12,592 nt of DNA, taken from Candidatus Saccharimonadales bacterium. Lineage in GTDB: Bacteria > Patescibacteriota > Saccharimonadia > Saccharimonadales > Saccharimonadaceae. The first letter of the stretch is position 1; every line of letters starts with the position of its first letter. The stretch is from assembly GCA_030146045.1 (NCBI GenBank), contig JASLDG010000040.1, positions 1 to 12,592 of the forward strand, given 5' to 3'. Shown here piece after piece: positions 5,019 to 12,461 of this stretch. The position numbers and the translations under genes were made by a program. The notes under the pieces are model-generated. The model was given only the letters and a program-made list of their open reading frames with translations. It did not search any database and had not been told where the DNA came from.

Positions 5019-5882
5019 ATGGATGGTGGGCAATTAACAATTCGACAACTCGAGCATAAGGCGATGGTGCTCCGTGAAGATGTGATTCGAATGCTGGAAC
5101 GAGCAGGGAGCGGGCATAGTGCCGGGCCGCTGGGTCTCGCGGACATTTTTGCGGCGCTTTATTTTCATGTTTTGAATATTCGACCCGAAGAGCCAGAGTG
5201 GGCTGAACGCGATATCTTCTTCCTCAGTAATGGTCATACGGTACCTATTCAGTATGCGGCGATGGCTGAACGCGGATTTTTTAGCACTGATGAATTGCTG
5301 ACACTTCGTCAGTTCGGGAGTCGTTTACAGGGGCATCCTGAGCGTACAAAGCTTCCTGGGCTTGAGAATACGAGCGGACCGCTGGGAAGCGGCCTCAGCC
5401 AAGGTGCGGGCTATGCCTATGCGCTGCAATATATTGACCACAATCCTCACCGGTTCGTCTATGTTGTGACTGGTGACGGCGAGCTGAATGAAGGTAATAT
5501 TTGGGAAGCTGCCATGTTTGCGGGCAAGTACAAACTGAGTCAGCTGATTACCATTGTCGACCGAAATAATATTCAGATTGATGGCAGTACTGAGGATGTG
5601 ATGCCGCTTGAAGACTTACGTGGTAAATGGGAGAGTTTTGGTTGGCATGTGCAAGAGATTGATGGACATAATGTCGAGAGCGTGATCGATGCGGTCGGCA
5701 TGGCAAAGGCAGTCACAAACATGCCGAGCGTGATTATCGCACATACCATCCCTGGTAAGGGGGTCGACTTTATGGAATATGACTATCATTGGCACGGCGC
5801 ACCGCCAAATAGCGAACAAGCCAAAGATGCACTTAAAAAGCTACGCAGTCTTGACGGACGAATTACAGGAGATTACGAATGA
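5019..5882 (+). CDS. tktN: Transketolase, N-terminal (thiamine diphosphate-binding) subunit
   Basis: Supplies the pyrimidine/diphosphate-binding half of transketolase, which moves two-carbon units between sugar phosphates in the non-oxidative pentose phosphate pathway. The 287 residues match split transketolases. The thiamine diphosphate motif starts at GDGELNEG (152-159) and ends at the NN pair 183-184 in DRNNIQIDG. Active-site histidines are seen at His33 (GSGHSAGP), His73 (SNGHTVP), His106 (GHPE) and the YHWHG segment (256-260). The segment before His73 reads SNGH where SKGH is common. The gene begins two bases after the rpe stop, with AAGGAG (5003-5008) as ribosome binding site, and ends in TGA sharing ATGA with the C-terminal gene, so the halves should be translationally coupled. 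Confidence 0.94.
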   Translation: MDGGQLTIRQLEHKAMVLREDVIRMLERAGSGHSAGPLGLADIFAALYFHVLNIRPEEPEWAERDIFFLSNGHTVPIQYAAMAERGFFSTDELLTLRQFGSRLQGHPERTKLPGLENTSGPLGSGLSQGAGYAYALQYIDHNPHRFVYVVTGDGELNEGNIWEAAMFAGKYKLSQLITIVDRNNIQIDGSTEDVMPLEDLRGKWESFGWHVQEIDGHNVESVIDAVGMAKAVTNMPSVIIAHTIPGKGVDFMEYDYHWHGAPPNSEQAKDALKKLRSLDGRITGDYE

Positions 5883-6886
5883 GCACCTACCCACTGACAG
5901 ATAATCTATTTGCCGACGATGTGGCCAGGGAGCCAATTCGTGCTGGGTTTGGCCGTGGCCTTAAGCAAGCTGGCGAAGCAAACGAGCAGATTGTAGCTCT
6001 TTGTGCTGATTTGACAGAGAGTACGCAGATGCATCATTTTAAAGAAGCTTTTCCAGAACGATTTGTCGAAATTGGCGTCGCTGAACAAAACCTCGTCACG
6101 GTCGCGAGCGGTATGGCGCGTGCCGGTAAAATCCCTTTTACCAGTAGCTATGCAGCATTTAGCCCGGGGCGCAACTGGGAGCAAATTCGCACAACGATAT
6201 GTTTGAATGAGCAGCCAGTCAAGATTGTTGGTTCGCACGCAGGGGTGAGTGTTGGGCCCGATGGCGCCACCCATCAGATGCTTGAAGATATCGCACTGAT
6301 GCGCGTGCTGCCACATATGGTAGTAGTGGCACCTGGCGATAGTATTGAAGCCGAAAAAGCGACGCGACTCATTGCAGAAAACGGCAAACCGACGTATATT
6401 CGCTTAGCTCGCGAGAAATCACCGATTTTTAGCACGCCTGAGTCGCCGTTCGAAATTGGCAAAGCGTATGTGCTACGCGAAGGCAACGATATCACGCTGC
6501 TTGGTACTGGTATGATGAGTTATCAACTACTTGTAGCGGCAGAGCGTTTGGCAGAACACGGCGTTTCGGCAGAGGTTGTGCATGTGCCAACTATCAAACC
6601 ACTTGATAACGAAACGATCTTAGCGAGCGTACGTAAAACCGGCCGCGCCGTGACTGCCGAAGAAGCGCAAGTAGCAGCCGGGTTTGGCAGTGCAGTGGCG
6701 GAGCTTTTGAGCGAGCAGTTACCGACACCTCTTCTACGTATCGGCATGCATGATCGATTCGGTGAGAGCGGTACGCCCGATGAGCTCCTTGAACATTTCG
6801 GCTTAACAGGAGATACAATGGCGCCGCAGATTCAGGAATTTATTGACACGACAGCACAATACCATAGGGAGGCATATCATGGATAA
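5879..6886 (+). CDS. tktC: Transketolase, C-terminal subunit
   Basis: Partner of the preceding gene; the two chains form a transketolase whose active site lies at their interface. The 335 residues comprise the pyrimidine-binding domain and the transketolase C-terminal domain. Glu69 in VEIGVAEQNLV is the conserved residue that activates thiamine diphosphate. SSYAAFSPGRNWEQIR and SHAGVSVGPDGATHQ are strongly conserved. RLAREKSP ends the pyrimidine domain, and the C-terminal domain includes GTGMMSYQ, AEEAQVAAGFGSAV and HDRFGESG. Similar architecture occurs in 1-deoxyxylulose-5-phosphate synthase, but the separate N-half and the pentose-phosphate neighbours favour transketolase. It overlaps the previous gene by four bases and the next by eight. 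Confidence 0.94.
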   Translation: MSTYPLTDNLFADDVAREPIRAGFGRGLKQAGEANEQIVALCADLTESTQMHHFKEAFPERFVEIGVAEQNLVTVASGMARAGKIPFTSSYAAFSPGRNWEQIRTTICLNEQPVKIVGSHAGVSVGPDGATHQMLEDIALMRVLPHMVVVAPGDSIEAEKATRLIAENGKPTYIRLAREKSPIFSTPESPFEIGKAYVLREGNDITLLGTGMMSYQLLVAAERLAEHGVSAEVVHVPTIKPLDNETILASVRKTGRAVTAEEAQVAAGFGSAVAELLSEQLPTPLLRIGMHDRFGESGTPDELLEHFGLTGDTMAPQIQEFIDTTAQYHREAYHG

Positions 6887-7880
6887 ACAAATAGATGTAC
6901 TAAGTGTGGGAGATATCGTTACTGACGATTTTATTAAGCTGCTTGATGATCAAGCGCGAGTCGACGACGAAAATGGAACGAAGCGCCTCAGTATGGAGTT
7001 CGGACTTAAGCTGCCATTTGATCACTCTGAAGTGTTGATTGGTGTTGGCAACGCAGCGAATGCTGCAGTTAGCTTTGCAAAACTAGGTCTTACCTCAAGC
7101 CTCGTGACAAATCTGGGTGATGACCAGCGTGGTCGCGACACGATTATAGAGCTTCAGAAGAAGAAAGTTGGCGTTCATTTAGTAAAGCAGCATGCGGGAC
7201 ACAAGAGCAATTATCACTATGTATTATGGTATGGCGAAGAGCGGACTATTCTTATTAATCATGAGAATTATCCATATCACTGGCCACGAATTGCGCCGCA
7301 CGAAGTGCCAAAATGGGTATATTTTAGTTCGATTGCCGAGACTGCCGAGGCGTATCATGATGAGTTGACCGACTGGCTTGAGCGCGAGCCGACCGTTAAG
7401 CTTGCCTTTCAGCCTGGTACATTCCAGATTAAGCTTGGTGCCGAGCGGTTGAAGCGGCTCTATGCGCGCACCGAGCTACTGGCACTGAACCGCGAAGAGG
7501 CTGTTCTGGTGACGGGTGGCGATTATCATAATCTGCACGACTTATTCGATAAATTGCATGCGCTTGGTCCAAAGATTGTGTTGATTACAGACGGTCCAGC
7601 CGGAAGCTATGCGAGCGATGGCGCCAATCGATTTAAGATGCCCATTTACCCTGATCCAGCACCACCCAAAGAGCGAACGGGCTGTGGCGATGCTTACACG
7701 AGTACTTTCGTGGCGGCGCTCGCGAAGGGATATCCACTCGAGGGAGCTTTGCAGTGGGCGCCAATTACACCAACGAATGTCGTGCAGCACGTCGGCGCGC
7801 AAGCAGGTTTGCTTGACGAAGAAACATTAAAAGAATGGCTCGCCAAAGCTCCTGCTTGGTATAAGCCGGAGAGGATTTAA
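6879..7880 (+). CDS. PfkB-family sugar kinase (ribokinase-like), substrate unknown
   Basis: Probably an ATP-dependent sugar or sugar-phosphate kinase. The 333-residue protein has the first PfkB region around GVGNAANAAVSFAKLG (55-70) and the second at ERTGCGDAYTSTF (265-277). There Asp271 is the catalytic base and GCG replaces the commoner GAG anion hole. The ITDGPAGSY segment (236-244) is typical of the ATP site. The ATG at 6879 has a strong GGGAGG ribosome binding site (6867-6872). An upstream TTG at 6843 lies inside the transketolase gene and is rejected. It sits between transketolase and a class II aldolase. No transaldolase and no PfkA are in the window, so 6-phosphofructokinase or sedoheptulose-7-phosphate kinase activity is an attractive guess. 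Ribokinase, fructokinase or another sugar kinase cannot be excluded from sequence. Confidence 0.88.
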   Translation: MDKQIDVLSVGDIVTDDFIKLLDDQARVDDENGTKRLSMEFGLKLPFDHSEVLIGVGNAANAAVSFAKLGLTSSLVTNLGDDQRGRDTIIELQKKKVGVHLVKQHAGHKSNYHYVLWYGEERTILINHENYPYHWPRIAPHEVPKWVYFSSIAETAEAYHDELTDWLEREPTVKLAFQPGTFQIKLGAERLKRLYARTELLALNREEAVLVTGGDYHNLHDLFDKLHALGPKIVLITDGPAGSYASDGANRFKMPIYPDPAPPKERTGCGDAYTSTFVAALAKGYPLEGALQWAPITPTNVVQHVGAQAGLLDEETLKEWLAKAPAWYKPERI

Positions 7881-7885
7881 CTATC

Positions 7886-8797
7886 ATGAGTCTCAGTATT
7901 AACCAGATCCGTGCCAACACTCTGAGGGCTCGTCATTTATATCAACGCACGCGTTCACAGCAGTTTGCCGTTGGCGCGTTTAACATTGACAATCAAGAGA
8001 CGCTTATCGCTGTATCTCGTGCTGCGCAAAAGCTTAATTCACCGGTACTCGTTGAGGTGAGTGACGGTGAAGTGAAGGCTATGGGGCTTGAGAATATTCG
8101 CGATATGGTTGATAACTACAAGGACGAATACGGCATCGAAATGTATCTGAATCTTGACCACAGTCCGACGGTCGAAGACTGTAAGCGTGCGATCGATGCA
8201 GGATACGAATTTATTCATATCGATATTTCGCAGGCGAATCATGATGCAACAACCGAAGAGATTATCGAGAAAACTCGTGAAGTCGTCGACTACGCACGCT
8301 TTACGGGTGCGCTGGTCGAGAGCGAGCCGCACTACTTTGGTGGATCATCGAATGTGCATGAGGAAGCGATTGACTACGATGAAATTAAGAAAACGTTTAG
8401 CACGCCGCAGGATGCAAAAGAATTTATCGATGCAACTGGTATTGATACATTCGCAGCGGCAATCGGCAATTTACATGGTAAGTATCCGGTGCCAAAAATA
8501 CTTGATCTTGAGCTTTTGAGTGAGATTCGCCAAGCGATTGACTGCCAGATTAGCCTTCATGGTGGATCGGGTACGCCTCTGCATTACTTTGAAGAAGCTG
8601 CAAAGATCGGCGTAAGTAAAATAAACATTAATAGCGATATGCGCTATGTTTTTCGTAAAACACTTGAAAAAGTACTTGCCGAACATCCGAACGAATATGC
8701 GGTGGTAAAATTAATGCCTGATGTATATGAGGCGGTGCAGCAAGTTGTCGAGGAAAAGATTAATGCATTCGGTAGTGCTAATAAGGCTGTCGTGTAA
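7886..8797 (+). CDS. fba: Class II (zinc) fructose-bisphosphate aldolase family protein
   Basis: Expected to condense dihydroxyacetone phosphate with an aldehyde such as glyceraldehyde 3-phosphate or erythrose 4-phosphate. The 303 residues are typical of class IIB. Visible motifs are VGAFNI (29-34), NLDHS (89-93) with catalytic Asp91 and zinc-ligand His92, and IHIDIS (110-115). Also present are ESEPHYFGG (145-153), equivalent to the Glu-containing ExxxGG segment, IGNLHGKYP with His198, LHGGSG with His225, and KININSDMR (245-253). NLDHS replaces the usual HLDHG. These differences leave fructose-, sedoheptulose- or tagatose-bisphosphate all possible. It lies five bases after the PfkB gene, with GGAGAGG (7868-7874) as ribosome binding site, which supports a shared kinase-then-aldolase step. 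Confidence 0.92.
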   Translation: MSLSINQIRANTLRARHLYQRTRSQQFAVGAFNIDNQETLIAVSRAAQKLNSPVLVEVSDGEVKAMGLENIRDMVDNYKDEYGIEMYLNLDHSPTVEDCKRAIDAGYEFIHIDISQANHDATTEEIIEKTREVVDYARFTGALVESEPHYFGGSSNVHEEAIDYDEIKKTFSTPQDAKEFIDATGIDTFAAAIGNLHGKYPVPKILDLELLSEIRQAIDCQISLHGGSGTPLHYFEEAAKIGVSKININSDMRYVFRKTLEKVLAEHPNEYAVVKLMPDVYEAVQQVVEEKINAFGSANKAVV

Positions 8798-8826
8798 TGC
8801 CGAGCTATAAGAAGGGTGAAAAAGCT

Positions 8827-10164
8827 ATGCGAGGGCAAGGAATCAAGCGACTATTTTTTGGGGGCATGGTGGCAATTGCAGGCGTAGTTTTAGGAAGTTG
8901 CTATGCAGCAAATACACCTGCTCAAGCTCTCGAGGATCCTGCATCGTTTGCTGTTGAGGCCGAGGCATTGTCGTGGACGCCAGCTGGTGCCACCACTGTT
9001 GTGGCCTCAAGTTCTGCGTCGGCGGGTAACGCGGTTGCGGCAACAGGTGCAGCAACCGGGACGGTGACGGGCTGGACTGGTGCGCTTCGCCAAATCAGCA
9101 TCACCGCGCGCGGTGATCAATGCCAAGGAGCTCCAATCATGCAAGTAAAACTAGACGGCGCTTTAATTGGCACCACGAATGTAACGTCGACCAGTTGGAC
9201 GACTTATCAATATCCTGTGAATGTGCCAGCAGGGACACACGAGCTGAGTGTGAGTTATGTTAATCCGTACAACCAATGGTTCTTCTCATGGAATATCTGC
9301 AACCGCGCCCTTCATGTTGATAAGGCCGATATTTATGGCGCAAGCTCGACGACAGGTGAAGTACCAGTGTCTGCCAAATATGTTTCGCTCGGTGATTCGT
9401 ACAGTTCAGGTATGGGAAGTGAAAAAACACCGACGACTCCGGTGAATACCGGGGTATATGATCCAAGCGCAGGTAATTGCTATCGCAGTACGATTTCAGC
9501 TGCTCGCTTGCTTGCCGCCGCTCGATCCTATGCGTTGACAGACGTGAGTTGTGCAGGTGCAACCACGGCCAACGTACTCAGTAGCGGGCAATATGGCCAG
9601 GCAGCGCAGATAACAGGGGTGACATCTGATACTAAGTTAGTGACATTGACGATAGGTGGTAATGATGTCGGCTTACTCAGTTTTATCAGTTGTGCGATTG
9701 AGAGTGAATGTACTACTGCATCACCAACAACGCAAGCAATTCAAGCGGCTACTGCACAGCTGCAGCCAAAGATTACTGCGGTTCTCACGGCAATTAAGAC
9801 GGCGGCACCAGGCGCGCAGATCCGTATCGCCGGCTACCCTTATTTGCTTGGCCTGCCTGATACGACAACAACCGGGAACTGTACGGTAGCGTCTCTTAGT
9901 GAATTGCAGTTGTTTGCGAACCTGACGGTACAAGTCAATAACGTGATCAAGCAGGCAGCGCAGGTATCAGGTGCGTCAGTGCAATACGTTGACCCGCTAC
10001 GGACGGATTCTCCGTTTATGCAGCGCGATAATGATCTTGATCGTGGTGGATGCTCAACAAATGCTGCTCGATTGTTTAACGGTCCGGTCGACGAATCTGG
10101 CTACTGGCATCCAAACGCTGGTGGGTTTGATGCTTACTATCGACTGTATGCCCAGTCGTTATAG
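8827..10164 (+). CDS. Secreted SGNH-family esterase/lipase with N-terminal CBM60-like carbohydrate-binding domain
   Basis: Probably an exported hydrolase acting on ester bonds in carbohydrate or lipid. From the ATG at 8827 it has 445 residues. The signal sequence MRGQGIKRLF plus a hydrophobic stretch ends near AQA (about 33-35); LGSC (22-25) could instead be a lipobox. A domain at about 40-172 resembles xylan-binding CBM60: ITARGDQCQGAP, KLDG, TSWTTYQYPV, PAGTHELSV, then ALHVDKADIYG. The SGNH domain follows: catalytic Ser191 in SLGDSYSSG, Asn279 in TIGGNDVG and His428 in GYWHPNAGG. The usual Asp three residues before His is absent, as in Streptomyces scabies esterase. Eight Cys in the mature part could form four disulfides. 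The start at 8827 has AAGGGTG (8812-8818) upstream; the ATG at 8797, overlapping the fba stop, would add ten residues. Best relatives are expected in actinobacteria, so transfer is plausible. Confidence 0.86.
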   Translation: MRGQGIKRLFFGGMVAIAGVVLGSCYAANTPAQALEDPASFAVEAEALSWTPAGATTVVASSSASAGNAVAATGAATGTVTGWTGALRQISITARGDQCQGAPIMQVKLDGALIGTTNVTSTSWTTYQYPVNVPAGTHELSVSYVNPYNQWFFSWNICNRALHVDKADIYGASSTTGEVPVSAKYVSLGDSYSSGMGSEKTPTTPVNTGVYDPSAGNCYRSTISAARLLAAARSYALTDVSCAGATTANVLSSGQYGQAAQITGVTSDTKLVTLTIGGNDVGLLSFISCAIESECTTASPTTQAIQAATAQLQPKITAVLTAIKTAAPGAQIRIAGYPYLLGLPDTTTTGNCTVASLSELQLFANLTVQVNNVIKQAAQVSGASVQYVDPLRTDSPFMQRDNDLDRGGCSTNAARLFNGPVDESGYWHPNAGGFDAYYRLYAQSL

Positions 10165-10187
10165 TTGTAGAGTAGCAAGCATACACA

Positions 10188-10196
10188 TGATATACT
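10188..10196 (+). promoter_or_regulatory. Extended -10 element before the second PfkB gene
   Basis: TGA-TATACT forms an extended -10; no convincing -35 is seen. Transcription is expected to start near 10203, just after the ATG at 10200 and three bases before the ATG at 10206. This favours 10206 as the start codon and a nearly leaderless mRNA. The 41-base gap after the SGNH gene holds no terminator-like hairpin, so read-through from the upstream operon is also possible. Confidence 0.55.
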
Positions 10197-10205
10197 GAAA
10201 TGAAT

Positions 10206-11180
10206 ATGGGTGGGATACAAACGAAAATTATCGCTGTTGGTGCGGCGGTGCAGGATGTCTTTCTAAGCGAGAGCTCCGAGTTTAAGCCGGTCGAAAACAG
10301 TTTACACGAACAGACGATGGCACTTACTCTGGGGGGTAAGGCAAACGTCAACCACATCACCTTTAGTACAGGTGGTGGCGCGACGAATGCGGCGGTAACG
10401 TTTGCCCGCCAGGGTATTGAAGCAGTATTTATGGGGGCAATTGGTGATGATCCGGCTGGGCGTGCGGTCCTTGATGATCTTGATAGGGAAGGTGTTGATA
10501 CGTCTGGGGTATATTATGATCACCGTTATCATACCGGATACTCTGTTTTATTGTTGGCGCCGAATGGCGAGCGAACGATTCTCACCTATCGCGGCGCTTC
10601 GACACACTACCAAGCGGGGCATTTTAATCTAGGCGGATGGCGAGCAGACTGGCTCTATGTCTCGACATTGAATGGTAATTTCTCGATTCTTAGCCAACTA
10701 TTCCATGACGCTCGTGCACGTGGCATGAAGATCTGTTTTAACCCGGGTAAGGGTGAGTTGGCGCATCCAGTCAAGCTCAAGACGTTGCTTGAGGATGTCG
10801 AAGTGGTATGTCTGAACCGTGATGAGGCCGCGCTTATCGTAGAAGGGCAATCTATAGAGGAACTTGCTCGGCATCTCCATCACCTTGTGCCGATTGTGGT
10901 TGTGAGCGATGGTCCGAATGGAGTAATTGCGACCGATGGCAAGGGGATGGTACGCGCCGGTATGTACGAAGATGTACGTGTGATTGATCGAACCGGCGCA
11001 GGAGATGCATTTGGATCGGGTTTTTTGGCTCGTTTTGCGATGGGCGATTCGCTGAAGCAAAGCATTATCTTTGCAAGTGCGAATGCGACGTCGGTTGTAC
11101 GGCATATTGGCGCAAAGCAAGGTATTTTACATGCTGGTGCCAGGCTGCACGAGATGCCTCTGCATGAAAAAGATTATTAG
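10206..11180 (+). CDS. PfkB-family sugar kinase (second copy), substrate unknown
   Basis: A ribokinase-fold kinase of 324 residues. The family's two signatures are clear: GGGATNAAVTFARQG (56-70), then GAIGDDPAG (77-85), and DRTGAGDAFGSGF (261-273) with catalytic Asp267 and the classical GAG anion hole. VSDGPNGVIA (233-242) is the nucleotide-binding strand and loop. It differs strongly from the PfkB protein at 6879-7880, which has GCGD, so the two are not recent duplicates and probably use different substrates. The start is set at the ATG 10206 because the -10 box ends at 10196; the ATG at 10200 would add two residues and precede the expected transcription start. There is no Shine-Dalgarno. 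Candidates are ribokinase, fructokinase or adenosine-kinase-like activity. The neighbours downstream do not settle this. Confidence 0.88.
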   Translation: MGGIQTKIIAVGAAVQDVFLSESSEFKPVENSLHEQTMALTLGGKANVNHITFSTGGGATNAAVTFARQGIEAVFMGAIGDDPAGRAVLDDLDREGVDTSGVYYDHRYHTGYSVLLLAPNGERTILTYRGASTHYQAGHFNLGGWRADWLYVSTLNGNFSILSQLFHDARARGMKICFNPGKGELAHPVKLKTLLEDVEVVCLNRDEAALIVEGQSIEELARHLHHLVPIVVVSDGPNGVIATDGKGMVRAGMYEDVRVIDRTGAGDAFGSGFLARFAMGDSLKQSIIFASANATSVVRHIGAKQGILHAGARLHEMPLHEKDY

Positions 11181-11188
11181 CATAAGCG

Positions 11189-11197
11189 TGATATAAT
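11189..11197 (+). promoter_or_regulatory. Extended -10 element before the 417-residue hypothetical gene
   Basis: TGA followed by a perfect TATAAT (11192-11197) gives an extended -10. No -35 is evident. Expected transcription start is near 11204, four bases before the ATG at 11208. An AGGGAG sequence (11199-11204) looks like a ribosome binding site but would be largely cut off if transcription starts there; it could serve read-through mRNA from the upstream kinase gene. Confidence 0.6.
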
Positions 11198-11207
11198 TAG
11201 GGAGATT

Positions 11208-12461
11208 ATGGCGAAGGTTCTACAGGAATTATTGCAGGCGGAAGAGCCGCTCTTTACAGCGAGTTTGACGCAACTGGAGCGTGCTAGCGGCCACAAGGGT
11301 GCTGATGCGCGGTTAATTGGCGATATCTTACGCTCGGCGCACGACCGTATTCGTCAGATGGGGCTTGATCCAAAAGATTCAACAGGCAAAGAGATATATC
11401 AAGCACTCATGAATCGGGTTGCTCGTGATAACATTCATCTTGCCGAGACGATCGGAGCGACAAAGCCTGAGGACGTTGCGCATATGGTTCCCCTGATGGT
11501 TGCTGCTGCCGATAAAGCGGCATTTCAGCGTAAAGTTTTTGTCTTGAAACATGATGTTGCGCGTCGCTTACTCACAACGATGCCGCCAAAAAATCTCATG
11601 AAGACACTTGGGTATAGTTCGGTAGACGCACTATTTGAAGGTGAAGATTTCGATATGCTCTATACGGCGCTGCGCTTTTCGGAGGGGGCGGATTGGCTGG
11701 TTGAATATAATCAACTGTTTCGTGACGTGAAGGCCGATGATTACGAAGAGCGAGATCTTCGAATCGTGATTATGGATCAACGGTACGAAAAACTAACGGA
11801 GAAGTTTGTTGTAAAGAAACTTCACAATGTGACGCACGTGAAGGAGCTTGGGGTAATTGTTGTTGTACCAATGAAGCAAAAAACGATGCGTGGCTTGGCG
11901 CTCAAGACATTGCCATTGCTGCTCCACTACATGAACGAAGTGAAGCTCTACTCGACGTTCTTTAAAAAGCAGGCAACGCGTAAAAATTTTGGTACTATTG
12001 TGGTTGATACGCTTATTGCAGATTCAAGTAATGTTGCACAAATGGCGGGCCGAGCGGTTCACTGGCGTGTCATTCAGCGTTACTTTGGTAAACTTGACGG
12101 CGAGGCACATCCTGAAGCTTTTCAGCCGCATGTGCAGCCGGAAGACCTTCATTGGCGCCGTGCAGAGGATATGTTATTTGAGATTGATCCGTCGCTTGAG
12201 TTTTGGCGTAATCTTGATTATGTGGCGCTTATGAAAGATGACTATCCAGTGGCATTTAATCTATTCGATATTAGCTTTGCCTATTCGAATAGAGAGTCGT
12301 ACGATCGACGATACGCGTATCATTTTCGCGAGAGCCTATGGAATGAGATTTTTATACGATACATGGGATTCTCGAACTTACGGGATCAAGTGCTACTGCA
12401 GCTCGATAACGATACGATTGCACCAGAAAAATTAACACCAACGACGGGGAGATATCGATAA
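11208..12461 (+). CDS. Conserved-looking hypothetical protein, 417 residues, no recognised family
   Basis: I do not recognise this protein. It has no signal peptide and no membrane segment, so it is probably cytoplasmic. Most of it looks helical and rich in charged residues. The first third (about 1-110) contains KEIYQALMNRVARDN and KPEDVAHMVPLMVAAADKA. The centre has a beta-like stretch (LGVIVVVPMKQK, about 214-225) and a basic helical stretch (about 226-257: KTLPLLLHYMNEVKLYSTFFKK). The final part is rich in Tyr, Phe, Trp and Asp (for example SLEFWRNLDYVALMKDDYP). No catalytic or nucleotide-binding motif stands out. The codon use resembles the operon genes. It starts at an ATG 11 bases after an extended -10 and ends in TAATG shared with the LOG-family gene, so the two should be co-translated and may work together. 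Confidence 0.85.
   Translation: MAKVLQELLQAEEPLFTASLTQLERASGHKGADARLIGDILRSAHDRIRQMGLDPKDSTGKEIYQALMNRVARDNIHLAETIGATKPEDVAHMVPLMVAAADKAAFQRKVFVLKHDVARRLLTTMPPKNLMKTLGYSSVDALFEGEDFDMLYTALRFSEGADWLVEYNQLFRDVKADDYEERDLRIVIMDQRYEKLTEKFVVKKLHNVTHVKELGVIVVVPMKQKTMRGLALKTLPLLLHYMNEVKLYSTFFKKQATRKNFGTIVVDTLIADSSNVAQMAGRAVHWRVIQRYFGKLDGEAHPEAFQPHVQPEDLHWRRAEDMLFEIDPSLEFWRNLDYVALMKDDYPVAFNLFDISFAYSNRESYDRRYAYHFRESLWNEIFIRYMGFSNLRDQVLLQLDNDTIAPEKLTPTTGRYR

Noticed and set aside
6843..6878. TTG start for the first PfkB kinase inside the transketolase gene
   Set aside because: The ATG at 6879 has a strong GGGAGG ribosome binding site and gives a normal PfkB N-terminus.
8797..8826. ATG at 8797 as start of the SGNH hydrolase, overlapping the fba stop
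   Set aside because: Possible by translational coupling, but the ATG at 8827 has a better ribosome binding site and a more typical signal peptide. Kept as an alternative.
10200..10205. ATG at 10200 as start of the second PfkB kinase
   Set aside because: It lies only four bases after the -10 box, before the expected transcription start. It would be usable only on read-through mRNA.
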